A DNA stretch of 64,000 nucleotides from Planctomycetota bacterium (GTDB taxonomy: Bacteria > Planctomycetota > UBA1135 > GCA-002686595): the NCBI GenBank assembly GCA_016709875.1, contig JADJLZ010000001.1:124001-188000 (forward strand), written 5' to 3'. Below, one piece after another: positions 43,314 to 52,709 of the stretch. A program made the position numbers and the translations under genes. Position 1 is the stretch's first letter, and every line of letters starts with the position of its first letter. The notes under the pieces were generated by a model. That model saw only the letters and a program-made list of their open reading frames with translations, did no database searches and was not told where the DNA came from.

Positions 43314-45058
43314 CACAGCCCTCCTTGCAGCAGCTCGTCGGCGATCGCGAGCACGCGCGCGCGCTCGAGCGGCGCGTCGGAGCCAGCCCAGATGCGCTCG
43401 TCGAGTTCGCGCTCGAGTTGCGCGAGCGACAGCGCAGCCTGTGTAGGCGGCCGCGTCTCCTCGGGACGCGACTCGCGCCAGGCCTCGAGGTCGCGGCCGA
43501 CCCAGGCCTCGCTGCGCTCGCCCGTGCGCGCGGCGAGGAAGCGGTGCAGCGCCTGGGCCTGTTCGGAGGCCCGAGGCGAGCGCGAGAGCTCGCGCTCCAG
43601 TACGCGGCGAGCACGGCGGCGGGCGCGCAGGATCGGCGAGGCCGGGTCGCCGTTGCGGCGCACGAGCGTGCGCGCGCCGATCCAGCCGAAGGAGCACAAC
43701 GCGAGCAGCGAGAGCACGGTCGCTGGACTCGGGGCGAAGGGCGCGCTGGCGCTCTCGGGTTCGGTCTGGATGTCCTGGATGTCCATCGAACCGGCGTTCG
43801 TGACGCGCTCCTCGCCCAGGGTGGTCGCGTTCTTGAGCGGCCGCACGCGGATCGGCACCGGCGGCGTGCTGATCGTGACGTAGGCGCCCTGCTTGGGATC
43901 GAAGACCGTGAGCGGAACGGGCGGGATCTGCTTCAGCCGGTCGTGGGTCGGCGCGAGGTCGTAGGTCACGACGCGCCGGTCGGCCGTCTTGCGGTCGGTC
44001 TTGCCGAACATGCGGAAGCCCTCGAAGGCGTCGAGGCGGTCGAGCTCGGGCGGCGTGAAGAACTCGAGGTTGCCGTCGCCGGTCCACTCGACGTTGAGCT
44101 TGATCGAATCCCCCACGTCCACGTCCGTGCGGTCGGCGCGCGCGCTCGCGTGCAGCTCCCCCACCGCGCCGCTGAAGTCGAGCGGGCGGTCCTTCTCCGG
44201 CAGCGCCACCACGTCGATCGTGAAATCGGGGAAGCGCTTGTAGTAGAGCTTGGATTCGCGCTGCAGCAGGAAGTCCTGCGTGACCTTGCCGAACTCCAAG
44301 TGGCTGGTCGGGAACTCGAGCTTGCCCGCGCGCGAGCACAGGAAACGCCGGCGGATGCGCAGCTGCGTGAACTCGCCCTGGTCGGTGCGCTGGTTGGGCA
44401 GCGCCTCGGCCGCGTAGTCGCCGCCACTGTTGATCATCACGCCCGTGATCTTGCGCGCGCCGGGCTCGGCCACCGGGGGGTCGAGCTCGACCACGCCGCC
44501 GAGCTCGCCGTACCAGGGCAGGGAGAGGTTCGCACGGTTGACGTCGGCGCGCGTGTCCCAGCCGAAATCGAGCTCGACGGTGAAGGGCTGACCCTCGACG
44601 ACGGTGCTCGGCGCGTGGATCTCGAAGCGGCCGAGCTGCTCGCCCTGCAGGTCCTCCACCACGCGCAACCAGAGCTCGTTCGAGCGGTACGTGCGCCCGT
44701 CGGCGCTGACTTCGAAGGGCGGGATCTTGAACTCGCCCTTGTGGTCGGCCGTGATCGGGAAGCTCCAGGTGAGCGTGCTCGAGGAGCTGCGCACGCCGCC
44801 CGCGAAGCTGAAGAAGCTTTGGCGCGACGGGCTGCCGGGCCGGCCGAAGTGCAAGCCCTCCACCTCGGGCGCTTCGGCGGGCTGCGCCTGGTTCGCGCCC
44901 TCGACCTCGAGCAGCAGCGCGGCGGAGCTTCCGAGCTTGACGATGCCGCTGGTGAGGCGCGCGTTGACCTGCACGCCGTTCTGCGCGGACGCGAGCGCGG
45001 CGAGCGGGAGGGCGAGCGCGCACAGCGCGAGGAGTCTTCGAATTCCGGTCTGCATCAC
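43313..45058 (-). CDS. batD: BatD-like membrane protein
   Basis: The product is 581 aa. Signal peptide about 1-25, followed by two or three beta-sandwich domains (residues 30-400) and a membrane helix at about 440-460, then a cytoplasmic helical tail. This is the BatD (oxygen-tolerance family) architecture. It overlaps the batC-like gene by 4 bp. It would anchor the VWA proteins BatA and BatB in the cytoplasmic membrane, by family inference. Confidence 0.85.
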   Translation of the reverse strand: MMQTGIRRLLALCALALPLAALASAQNGVQVNARLTSGIVKLGSSAALLLEVEGANQAQPAEAPEVEGLHFGRPGSPSRQSFFSFAGGVRSSSSTLTWSFPITADHKGEFKIPPFEVSADGRTYRSNELWLRVVEDLQGEQLGRFEIHAPSTVVEGQPFTVELDFGWDTRADVNRANLSLPWYGELGGVVELDPPVAEPGARKITGVMINSGGDYAAEALPNQRTDQGEFTQLRIRRRFLCSRAGKLEFPTSHLEFGKVTQDFLLQRESKLYYKRFPDFTIDVVALPEKDRPLDFSGAVGELHASARADRTDVDVGDSIKLNVEWTGDGNLEFFTPPELDRLDAFEGFRMFGKTDRKTADRRVVTYDLAPTHDRLKQIPPVPLTVFDPKQGAYVTISTPPVPIRVRPLKNATTLGEERVTNAGSMDIQDIQTEPESASAPFAPSPATVLSLLALCSFGWIGARTLVRRNGDPASPILRARRRARRVLERELSRSPRASEQAQALHRFLAARTGERSEAWVGRDLEAWRESRPEETRPPTQAALSLAQLERELDERIWAGSDAPLERARVLAIADELLQGGL

Positions 45059-46098
45059 CAGTCCTTCTTCACCGTCACGCGCCGGGCCTTGTGGATCTGC
45101 GCACGCAGTTTGGCGGCCTGCTCTTCGAGTTGCTGCAGCTTGTCGAGCAGGCGCGTCATCTCCTCCTTGGAGAGCTGCTGTTCCTGGCCCTCGTCGGGCT
45201 TGGGCTGCGGCTTGTCCTCGTCACCGGGCTGCTTCTGTTCGTCGGGCTTGGGTTGGTCCTGCTTGTCCTTGTCCTGCTCCGGCGGCTTGTCCTTGTCCTG
45301 TGGATCCGGCTGCGGCTGCTGGTCCTGCTTCTCCTTGTCCTTGTCCTTGGAGTCGGAGTCCTGCGGTTTCTGGTCGTCCTTCTGATCCTGCTTCTGCTTG
45401 TCGTCCTGCTTGTCGTTCTTGGACTGCTGCTGTTGCTTCTTCTGCTCTTCCTGCTTGCGCTGCTGCTCGATCTCGTCGAGCCGCTTCAGGCGCCGCTGCA
45501 CGAGCTCGACGTCGGCGCGCGTGTCCGCGTCGTTCCACTGCGCACGCAGGCGCTCGACGAAGTGCTCGCGCGCCGCGAGGTACTGCTTGCGCGCCTCCGC
45601 GAGCGGATCGGGCGCAGCCGCAGCCCCGGGCTGGCCTGCGGCGGGCGCGGGTGCGGGCGGCTGCGCGCCCGGCTGCTTGCCGGAGACCTCGGGCAGTTTG
45701 TGGTACCACTCCTCGCCGGCCTCGAGCGCCAGCGAGCCGAGGTTGTAGATCGAGGCCAGGCGCAGTTCGCCCGCGCCGTCGGCGCGCGTGCGCTGGAAGC
45801 TCTCGGCGGCCGCGTCGCGCTCCTTCGCGCCGGCGTGCACGACGCCGCGCGCGTACTCGATCGCCGCGCGGTCGGAGCTCGAGAAGCTCGCCAGGCCGAG
45901 CCACTCGCGCGCGCGGCGCTTCCACAGCGGCCCCTCGTCGGGCGCGAGCAGCTCCCTGGCGAAGGCGAGCGCCTCGTCCTTCTGCGCCGCGTCGGCGAGT
46001 TCCTGGATGCGCGCGAGCGCCTGCGCTGGCGTGCCCTTCCAGGCCGGCTCCGCGGCCGGGGCCTGCTGGGCGAGCACGAGCACGAGCGCCGCGATCAC
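45055..46098 (-). CDS. batC: BatC-like TPR protein with long charged linker
   Basis: The product is 347 aa, start GTG 46098 overlapping the BatB stop. A short hydrophobic leader precedes a TPR-like helical region (about 20-140). Residues ~225-320 are an extreme low-complexity tract of K, D, Q, E and P, then a helical end. Such tracts are typical of BatC. Bacterial translation of this tract by one protein is supported by the coupled neighbours. Its function in the Bat complex is unknown. Confidence 0.78.
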   Translation of the reverse strand: MIAALVLVLAQQAPAAEPAWKGTPAQALARIQELADAAQKDEALAFARELLAPDEGPLWKRRAREWLGLASFSSSDRAAIEYARGVVHAGAKERDAAAESFQRTRADGAGELRLASIYNLGSLALEAGEEWYHKLPEVSGKQPGAQPPAPAPAAGQPGAAAAPDPLAEARKQYLAAREHFVERLRAQWNDADTRADVELVQRRLKRLDEIEQQRKQEEQKKQQQQSKNDKQDDKQKQDQKDDQKPQDSDSKDKDKEKQDQQPQPDPQDKDKPPEQDKDKQDQPKPDEQKQPGDEDKPQPKPDEGQEQQLSKEEMTRLLDKLQQLEEQAAKLRAQIHKARRVTVKKDW

Positions 46099-47162
46099 GC
46101 GACACCTCCGAGTGTGCGCGAGCCCGGCGCCGGGGCGTACACGCGCGGCTCGCGTGAACGGCGCTCGCGCAGCCCGCTCGAGCCGAGCAGGCACAGCGCG
46201 CCGAGCACCAGCGGCCACTGGTAGCGGTCGTGCGGGATGCGCTCCTTGCCGGCGAAGAGCTCGCGCGTCTCGAGTTTCGAGATGCGCTTCTCGTAGATCT
46301 CCTGCAGCGGGAAGGCCGAGCCCTCGGCCGAGAGGTACGCGCCGCCGGTGATCTCGGCGATCTCCTTCAGGCTCTTGCCGTCGAGCGCGGAGACGACCTC
46401 CTTGCCCTGCTCGTCGCGCACGAATCCGCGGCCGTCGGGAATCTTGCCGCCCTGTGCCGTGCCCATGCCGACCACGTAGACGTGGATGCCGCGCTGCTGC
46501 GCCTTGCGCGCGACCTCCAGGCCGCGGCCCTCGAGGTCCTCGCCGTCGGTCAGCAGCACGATCGCCTCGTGCGCGCCCGTGCGCCCGTCGAAGAGCGCGA
46601 GCGCCTTCTCGAGCACGCCCCCGATGTCCGTCCCGCCGCGCAGGTTGTCCTCGGGGCTCTGCGCGTCCACGAACAGGTCGAGTGTCTCGCGGTCGTGCGT
46701 CAGCGGCGCGACATCGCGCACATCCCCTGCGAAGGAAAGCAGCGCTGCGCGGTCGCCTTCGAGCGAGTTCAGGAGCCCGGTGATCTCGCGCTTGGCGCGC
46801 GACAGGCGGTCGGGCTTGATGTCCTGCACCAGCATGCTGCGCGAGGTGTCCAGGCACAGGACGAGGTCGAGCCCCTTGCGCTGCACGTCGCGCAGCGTGT
46901 AGCCGCGCACGGGGCCCACGAGAGCCAGCGCCAGGAACAGCGCCCCCGCGCAGGCCAGCGCGAGGCGCATCCGCGCGCGGTTCTCCGAGAAGAGCGGCAG
47001 GAAGCGCGACTGCTGGCGCGCGCTGACCAGCGCCAGGCGCGCCCGCGCACGCGCGCGCAGCGACCACACGCCGAAGGCCAAGAGCAGCGGCAGCGCCGCG
47101 AGGGCCCAGGCCCAGGCGGGGTGCAGCCACTCGAAGCCCAGGAAGCTCGCGTGGCGGCTCAC
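46095..47162 (-). CDS. batB: BatB-like VWA membrane protein
   Basis: The product is 355 aa, GTG start at 47162 overlapping the BatA stop. Two N-terminal membrane helices (about 12-32 and 60-80) precede a VWA domain with MIDAS DTSRS (about residue 100), LLSFAGDV, GGTDIGG and LLTDGEDLEG; a last helix sits at the C-terminus. It faces the cytoplasm or periplasm depending on topology; family evidence for Bat VWA proteins favours a metal-dependent binding role. Confidence 0.88.
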   Translation of the reverse strand: MSRHASFLGFEWLHPAWAWALAALPLLLAFGVWSLRARARARLALVSARQQSRFLPLFSENRARMRLALACAGALFLALALVGPVRGYTLRDVQRKGLDLVLCLDTSRSMLVQDIKPDRLSRAKREITGLLNSLEGDRAALLSFAGDVRDVAPLTHDRETLDLFVDAQSPEDNLRGGTDIGGVLEKALALFDGRTGAHEAIVLLTDGEDLEGRGLEVARKAQQRGIHVYVVGMGTAQGGKIPDGRGFVRDEQGKEVVSALDGKSLKEIAEITGGAYLSAEGSAFPLQEIYEKRISKLETRELFAGKERIPHDRYQWPLVLGALCLLGSSGLRERRSREPRVYAPAPGSRTLGGVA

Positions 47163-48229
47163 GGCAGCCTCCGCAGGAAGCTCGCGCCGAGCAGCCAGGC
47201 CGCCAGATGCAGGCCCAGCGCCAGCGCCAGGAACGAGGGATACAGGTCGAAGGTCTGCGTGTAGCGGTGCTCGACGCGCTTGGTGCGCTCGAGCTGCTCG
47301 ATCTCGCCGTAGATCTTCTCGAGCTGTTCGCGGTTGCGCGCCCTGTAGAAGCGCCCGCCGGTCTTGTGTGCGATCTCCTGCAGCTCGCTGGTGTCGATCT
47401 CGCGCTCGGTCGGCCGCGGATTGCCGAACATGTCCGGCACGTACACGTAGCGCCCGGCGAAGATCGTGTAGACCTTGATCTTGTTCTCCGCCGCGAGGTT
47501 GGCGGCGTCCTCGGGCGTGATCCCGTCGATGTTGTTCTCGCCGTCGGTGAGCAGGATCACGATGCGCGAGCGCGCCTTCGAGGGCATCAGGACCTTGACG
47601 GCCTTGGAGAGGCCCACGCCGATCGCGGTGCCGTCCTCGGCGCGGTTGTCGACCGGCTTGAGCGCCTTCAGGAAGCCCGTGATCGCGTCCACGTCGAGCG
47701 TGAACGGACAGAGCATCTCGGGGTAGGCCGCAAAGGCGATCAGCGCGACATTGTCGGCGGCGCCCTCGGTGTCGGACATGCGCCGCACGGCGAAGTCGTG
47801 CACGACGTCCTTGATCACGTCCAGGCGTGTCGCGTTGGGGTCGAGGTCTTTGCGCTCCATCGAGCCCGAGTGGTCGAGCACGATCGCGATGTCGACGCCC
47901 TCGGATTCCGAGAGCGTCTCCTCGCTGCCACGCAGCGGCCGAGCGAGCGCCACCGCGACGAAGAGCAGCGCGCCGAACTCGAACAGCGGCACGCAGAAGG
48001 CGCTGCGTTGCGCGAGTGTGCGCCCGGCGGCGACACCGGTGAGCGCCGGCACGCGCGCGCGGTCGCGGCCCGCGCGCGTGCGGCCCCAGAGCACGGCCGC
48101 CAGGCCGATCGGCACGAGCAGCAGGAACCACGGGTCGGCGAGCGAGTAGTCGCCCCAGAGCTTGAAGCCCTCCTCGGCGGCGCTGCGCACCGCGTCTCCG
48201 GTCTCCTGCAGCGCGAGCACGGCGATCAC
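47159..48229 (-). CDS. batA: BatA-like VWA membrane protein
   Basis: The product is 356 aa, GTG start at 48229 overlapping the previous stop. It has an N-terminal helix (about 33-50), a second near 85, a VWA domain with MIDAS DHSGS (about residue 120), EDGTAIGVGL and LLTDGENN, and a C-terminal helix. It precedes batB as in the Bacteroides batABCDE order. Function: VWA adaptor of the MoxR-based membrane system. Confidence 0.88.
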   Translation of the reverse strand: MIAVLALQETGDAVRSAAEEGFKLWGDYSLADPWFLLLVPIGLAAVLWGRTRAGRDRARVPALTGVAAGRTLAQRSAFCVPLFEFGALLFVAVALARPLRGSEETLSESEGVDIAIVLDHSGSMERKDLDPNATRLDVIKDVVHDFAVRRMSDTEGAADNVALIAFAAYPEMLCPFTLDVDAITGFLKALKPVDNRAEDGTAIGVGLSKAVKVLMPSKARSRIVILLTDGENNIDGITPEDAANLAAENKIKVYTIFAGRYVYVPDMFGNPRPTEREIDTSELQEIAHKTGGRFYRARNREQLEKIYGEIEQLERTKRVEHRYTQTFDLYPSFLALALGLHLAAWLLGASFLRRLP

Positions 48230-49110
48230 GCGGCGAGCTCCTCGGTCGCGAGTGCCGCGCGCGCGTCGGCGCACAATTCCTCGACCAGGAAGCGCGAGGG
48301 CGTCGCCTGCGCGTACTTGACCGCATCCGCACGTTCGAGCAGGCGCTGCGCGGCGGCGCGCGCGGGAGCGCTGAGGCCCGCATCCCCCGCCACGACGCGG
48401 ATCCACTCCTCGTCGGGCAGCGCCGCACGCGGCTGTTTCAGGAACGCGTCGGTGCGCTCGCGCACGAGGTGCGTCAGCGCGAAGACCGTTTCGCGGCCGC
48501 GCGCCTCCTCGGCGGCGAAGGCGCGTTCGAGTGCCGCGAGTTCCTCGAGCGCGGTCGGGGGCGGCACGCGACGGCGCAGGGCCGCGCGGCGGCGCCAGCG
48601 GATCGCGAGCGGGATCGCGACGCCACAGGCCGCGAGCAACCCGAGCACCGTCCAGGCGATCCACACGCGCGAGGGCGCCTCGGGCGGCAGCGGCAGGAAG
48701 CCCTTCTCCGGCCGCGGTGCGTCCTCGTTCGCGCCGAGCTCGCCGAGCACGTCGAGCTCGGCGCTGGCAGGCGTCAGCATGACGCGCCCCGCGGGCGCCT
48801 CGACCGGCACGTCGAAGACGAAGGGGGTGCGCTTGCCCGGCTCGAGTGAGGCGAGCGACCAGACGAGGTCGATCACCCGTTCGCCCTCGCGCTCGGCGCG
48901 TTCGACGCGCCGCGGCTCGAGCACGAGCCAGGAGGGGTCGAGCGGCGGGTCCTTGTCCGGCAGCAGCACGTCGCTCGAGAGCGGCGCGCGGATCTCGAGC
49001 TTCCACTCGACCGGCTCGCCGATGCGCGCCCGCGCGGGCGTCGCCGTCCAACGCGCGCTGGGAGCGCCGGTGGACAGAACGCACAGGGCGAGCCAGAAGA
49101 CCGCGATCAT
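48226..49110 (-). CDS. membrane protein of the Bat operon, unknown function
   Basis: The product is 294 aa. A signal peptide (1-19), a beta-rich exported part (20-150), one membrane helix (about 152-172) and a cytoplasmic helical domain. The layout resembles a small BatD-like or DUF4381-type protein that often lies between DUF58 and batA. It overlaps both neighbours by 4 bp, so all are translated from one message. Similarity to DUF4381 is by context only. Confidence 0.75.
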   Translation of the reverse strand: MIAVFWLALCVLSTGAPSARWTATPARARIGEPVEWKLEIRAPLSSDVLLPDKDPPLDPSWLVLEPRRVERAEREGERVIDLVWSLASLEPGKRTPFVFDVPVEAPAGRVMLTPASAELDVLGELGANEDAPRPEKGFLPLPPEAPSRVWIAWTVLGLLAACGVAIPLAIRWRRRAALRRRVPPPTALEELAALERAFAAEEARGRETVFALTHLVRERTDAFLKQPRAALPDEEWIRVVAGDAGLSAPARAAAQRLLERADAVKYAQATPSRFLVEELCADARAALATEELAA

Positions 49111-50099
49111 CTGCGCGGAGCTCCACGCGCCATCACGCGCCGGCGGAAGAAGGCGCGCAGGCTGTCACCCACGTCGCGCGTCGTGTCGAGTTCGAGCAGG
49201 TCGGCGCGCGCTCGCGCGAAGGTCGCGACGAGCTCCTCGCGGCGCGTGGCGGCGCGCGCGGCCCAGATCTGGCGCACGGCGGCCGAGCGCGTGTCGAGCT
49301 CGCGCAGCGCGCCACCCTCGAGCTCGCGGAACTCGAGCATGCCCGCCGCGGGCAGCTGCGACTCGAAGGGATCGAAGACGCGCACCGCGATCAGGTCGTG
49401 GCGCAGGCCCAGGCGCGCGAGCGGCTGCGTCCAGTCGCGCGTGCGCTGGCCGGGGCCCTCGAGGAAGTCGCTCACCACGAAGACCACCGAGCGGCGGCGC
49501 AGCAGGCGCTCCTCCTGCTCGAGCGCCGCCGCGAAATCGCTGCCGGGCGAGGTCGCGCGCGAGGCGAGCACCTCGCGCACGATGCGCAAGAGGTGCTGGC
49601 TGCCCTTCTTCGCCGGCAGGTGCATGCCTGGCCGTTCGCCGAAGAGCGAGAGCCCGACGCGGTCCTGATGGCGCAGCGCGACGAAGGTGATCAGCGAGGC
49701 GAGCTGGGCCGCGACCTCGCGCTTGGTCCACTCGCCGCTGCCGAAGTCCATCGAGCGGCTCTGGTCCACGACCAGGTGCAGCGTCAGCTCGCGCTCCTCG
49801 GCGTAGGTCTTGATGAAGGCCTCGCCCGTGCGCGCGGTCACGTTCCAGTCGATGCGCCGCACGTCGTCGCCGGGCGTGTAGGCGCGCACTTCGGAGAACT
49901 CGACGCCTGAGCCGCGGAAGGTGCTGCGGTAGCCGCCCGAGAGCGCCGTGTTGACCAGCTTGTGCGTGCGGATCTGGATCGCGCGCACGCGCGCCATCAG
50001 CTCGCGCGTGAGCAGCGCGCGGTCGTCGGCAGCGCGAGCCGCCGCCTCGCGCGCTGCCGCGCGCGCGCGTCTGGTGCTGAACAGACCGGGCGCGGGCAT
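49107..50099 (-). CDS. DUF58 (VWA-like) protein
   Basis: The product is 330 aa. The DUF58 core YRSTFRGSGVEFSEVRAYTPGDDVRRIDW is followed by MIDAS-like DQSRSMD (about residue 115) and the GYPGMHL-type GERPGMHLPAKKG. No membrane segment is evident. DUF58 proteins bind MoxR ATPases. It begins 3 bp after the moxR stop and overlaps the next gene by 4 bp. Confidence 0.9.
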   Translation of the reverse strand: MPAPGLFSTRRARAAAREAAARAADDRALLTRELMARVRAIQIRTHKLVNTALSGGYRSTFRGSGVEFSEVRAYTPGDDVRRIDWNVTARTGEAFIKTYAEERELTLHLVVDQSRSMDFGSGEWTKREVAAQLASLITFVALRHQDRVGLSLFGERPGMHLPAKKGSQHLLRIVREVLASRATSPGSDFAAALEQEERLLRRRSVVFVVSDFLEGPGQRTRDWTQPLARLGLRHDLIAVRVFDPFESQLPAAGMLEFRELEGGALRELDTRSAAVRQIWAARAATRREELVATFARARADLLELDTTRDVGDSLRAFFRRRVMARGAPRR

Positions 50100-50102
50100 G
50101 GC

Positions 50103-51095
50103 TCAGGGAACCGGGACGGTCTCCAGTACGCGCTGCACGAGTGCGTCCGAGGAGAGGCCTTCCGCCTCGGCTTCGTAGGTCGGGGTGACGCGGTGGCGCA
50201 GCACGTCGGGCGCGACGGCTTTGATGTCGGCCGGCGTGACGTAGCCGCGTCCGGCGAGGAAGGCGTGCGCGCGCGAGGTGAGCGCGAGCCAGATCGTGGC
50301 GCGCGGGCTGCCGCCGTACTGGATGCGGCCGACGAGCTCGGGCAGCTTGTAGGCCTTGGGATCGCGCGTGGCCATCACCAGGTCGACGATGTACTCGCGC
50401 AGACGCGCGTCGAGCGCGACCTGATCGATCACCTCGCGCGCCTGGAAGACCTGATCCAGCGTCACGACCGGCTGGATCTCGAGTTTCGGCCGCGTGCTCG
50501 CCATGCGGTCGAGGATCTCGAGTTCCTCCGCGCGCTTGGGGTGCTTGACGATGATCTTGAGCGCGAAGCGGTCGAGCTGCGCTTCGGGCAGCGGATACGT
50601 GCCCTCCTGCTCGAGCGGGTTCTGCGTCGCCAGCACCAGGAAGGGCTTGGGCAGCGGGAAGGTCTGGCCGCCGATCGAGACCTGGTGCTCCTGCATCGAC
50701 TCGAGCAGCGCCGACTGCACCTTGGCGGGCGCGCGGTTGACCTCATCGGCGAGCACGAAGTTGGCGAAGATCGGGCCCTTGCGGACCGTGAAATTGGCCT
50801 CGCGCGAGTTGTAGACCTCGGTCCCGACGAGGTCCGAGGGCAGGAGGTCGGGCGTGAACTGCAGGCGCGTGAAGCTGCCGTGCACCGCGCGCGCGAGGCT
50901 CGAGACGGCCAGCGTCTTGGCCAGGCCGGGCACGCCCTCGAGCAGCACGTGGCCGTCGGTGAGGAGGCCGATCAGCAGGCCCTGGAGCAGGTTCTCCTGG
51001 CCGACGATGACCTGGTTGACGGAGTTGCGCAGTTCCTGGATCCAGGCCGAGGCGCGCTGGACCTCTTCCTGGGCGGGTACGGTGGGTGCGGACAT
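50103..51095 (-). CDS. moxR: MoxR-family AAA+ ATPase
   Basis: The product is 330 aa. Walker A is GVPGLAKT (residues 54-61) and Walker B is FVLADEVNRAP (about 110); the sensor-1 region ATQNP and arginine-finger-like LDRFALK follow. MoxR ATPases act as chaperones that assemble or activate metal-dependent VWA complexes. It heads the operon moxR-DUF58-hyp-batA-batB-batC-batD-batE. A GAGG site lies ten bases before the ATG. The promoter is in 51096-51195. Confidence 0.95.
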   Translation of the reverse strand: MSAPTVPAQEEVQRASAWIQELRNSVNQVIVGQENLLQGLLIGLLTDGHVLLEGVPGLAKTLAVSSLARAVHGSFTRLQFTPDLLPSDLVGTEVYNSREANFTVRKGPIFANFVLADEVNRAPAKVQSALLESMQEHQVSIGGQTFPLPKPFLVLATQNPLEQEGTYPLPEAQLDRFALKIIVKHPKRAEELEILDRMASTRPKLEIQPVVTLDQVFQAREVIDQVALDARLREYIVDLVMATRDPKAYKLPELVGRIQYGGSPRATIWLALTSRAHAFLAGRGYVTPADIKAVAPDVLRHRVTPTYEAEAEGLSSDALVQRVLETVPVP

Positions 51096-51248
51096 GCGGG
51101 ATCGAGCCTCGGGGGTCGGGCCGATACGACGAGGGAGCGCTCGTGTTGGCCGGAGCGCCCATCCTAGCGGATCCGACGCGCTGGCCGAGAAACAACCGGG
51201 GCCGGCGGAACGCTCCGCCGGCCCCGGATTGCACTCAGGAACTGCGCG
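51096..51248. other. intergenic region between moxR and the Cys-module gene
   Basis: The 153 bp hold the terminator of the minus-strand secreted gene (separate entry). The part next to moxR, 51096-51195, is the likely operon promoter, but no clear boxes were identified. Confidence 0.5.
51196..51227 (-). terminator. intrinsic terminator of the Cys-module secreted protein gene
   Basis: The arms CCGGGGCCGGCGGA and TCCGCCGGCCCCGG pair over 14 bp with a four-base loop. On the minus strand the stem is followed by TTGTTTCT. It lies 21 bp after the stop of the gene ending at 51249. The hairpin separates this gene from moxR. Confidence 0.88.
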
Positions 51249-52697
51249 TCAGTTCCAGGGCACGTCCATGGAGTTCGTGGCGTTGTAGGTCGAGGTACCC
51301 ACGCAACCGCCGAGCACCACCGGGTCGCGGTAGTAGGCCATGTAATAACGGTGCTGGCCCGCCGTGATGACGTCCCCGAGCGCGGCGGAGCGCGCCGAGA
51401 CCGTCGGATCGCCAGCGCCCGGGACCGTGATGCCGCCGGCTCCGCCGGGCGACTTCACGTACAGGCGCTTGAGCGTACCCGCGATGCAGCGGATGCCCTG
51501 GCCGAACGCGACGCCGGTCCCGTTCGACGAGGTGCCCTGCAGCATGATGGTCGTGCCATTGGGCGTCTGGTTGCTCGAGGCGAGCGTCAGAGTGTCGCTC
51601 GCGAGGTTCGAGTTGCCGCTCGCCGCCAGCGAAGCGCCACCCGTAGCCGCGCTGTTGTTGCAGCCGCGCAGCGAACCCGAAGGCGGGTTCGAGCAGGGGC
51701 AAGCGCTCACGCCAGCCGTGCCCGGATCACAGTAGGCGACCGCGCCGCCGCCGACCGTGAACTGGACCCAGATCACGTCGAAGTACTTCGTCGTGAGCAC
51801 ACCCGAGGAAGTGTAGGTGTTCTGTCCGTCCGTGATCTGGAAGTCGCGGTCGGAGCTCACCAGCGTCGAGGAGCACGCGAGCGAATCCGGCAGGTCGAGG
51901 ATCAGGCCGGTCATGAAGTCCTCGTCGGTGGGCGAGGGCAGGTTGGTGCAGGTGTTGTAGCCACCGACCGCGAGGTAGTAGGTGCCGGCCGGGAGCGTGC
52001 GCGTCAGCCACGACTCCAGCGTCGTGCCCGGGTGGCAGTGCTCGTCGTCGTTCGTGGCCGGCCCTTCGGCATTGATCACGACGTTGAAGTTCGAATCGAA
52101 GAGCGCGATGTCCGTGTCGGCCGTCGTCTGGCCCGTCGTGGTGAGCGTGATCGGGCCCGCGGCGAACGTACCCGGAACGACGATCGGCACGACCGGCGTC
52201 GAGGTCAGCGTCGAGTGGTAGTTGGCCGTGGTCGCGGCGGCCCCTGTGACTTCGTAATAGATCGACTCACCCTTGCCAAATCCGTACCAGGCGTTCATGC
52301 GCGGGGGCGTGGAAGCCGTCGAGCTCGTCTGCACTGCCGAGTCGGTCGTGCCCGCGACAGGCGCCGTGCCGTTGGCGGGGCAGACCCCGGTGACGCCACT
52401 CGTCTGATTGAGGCCGCGGATGTAGCCGGTGTGGCCAACGCCGCCGGTCGTCGTGATCACCAGTTCGTGGCGGTAGATGCCGGGAGCCGCGGGCGCGGTG
52501 CCCACGCGCCAGTAGTCCAGTCCCGTTCCCGTCGCACTCGTCGAGAGGCCGTCGAGGAACATGCCGGAAGTCAGGCCCAGCGCCGGTGTCGCGGTGGCCT
52601 TGGAATCGTTGGGTTCGATTTCAATGACCTGTGCGAAGGCGGAATTGGCAACAGCGGCGAGGGCCCCCGCGCTTGCGAGAGTGTGAAACAGCTTCAT
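51249..52697 (-). CDS. secreted protein with cysteine-rich C-terminal module
   Basis: The product is 482 aa. The signal peptide is about 1-22 (cleavage after SAFA). An N-terminal PPC-like half starts IEIEPNDSKATATPA and includes DTDIALFDSN and LPAGTYYLAVGG. The C-terminal half starts YCDPGTAGVSACPCSNPP, then GCNNSAATGGASLAASGN, GIRCIAGTLKRL and a late HRYYMAYYRDP; this module is a recurring feature of large planctomycete secreted proteomes (memory). It is monocistronic with its own terminator. A strong Shine-Dalgarno (AGGAG, seven-base spacer) lies before the ATG, rare in this window, suggesting high expression. Confidence 0.85.
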   Translation of the reverse strand: MKLFHTLASAGALAAVANSAFAQVIEIEPNDSKATATPALGLTSGMFLDGLSTSATGTGLDYWRVGTAPAAPGIYRHELVITTTGGVGHTGYIRGLNQTSGVTGVCPANGTAPVAGTTDSAVQTSSTASTPPRMNAWYGFGKGESIYYEVTGAAATTANYHSTLTSTPVVPIVVPGTFAAGPITLTTTGQTTADTDIALFDSNFNVVINAEGPATNDDEHCHPGTTLESWLTRTLPAGTYYLAVGGYNTCTNLPSPTDEDFMTGLILDLPDSLACSSTLVSSDRDFQITDGQNTYTSSGVLTTKYFDVIWVQFTVGGGAVAYCDPGTAGVSACPCSNPPSGSLRGCNNSAATGGASLAASGNSNLASDTLTLASSNQTPNGTTIMLQGTSSNGTGVAFGQGIRCIAGTLKRLYVKSPGGAGGITVPGAGDPTVSARSAALGDVITAGQHRYYMAYYRDPVVLGGCVGTSTYNATNSMDVPWN

Positions 52698-52704
52698 CGG
52701 AAAT

Positions 52705-52709
52705 CTCCT
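52705..52709 (-). promoter_or_regulatory. strong Shine-Dalgarno of the Cys-module gene
   Basis: AGGAG stands seven bases before the ATG at 52697. Few starts in the window have a consensus site, so this is a sign of strong translation. Confidence 0.7.

Noticed and set aside
42519..51095. Bat operon as a new system
   Set aside because: The gene order and domains match known aerotolerance-type operons.
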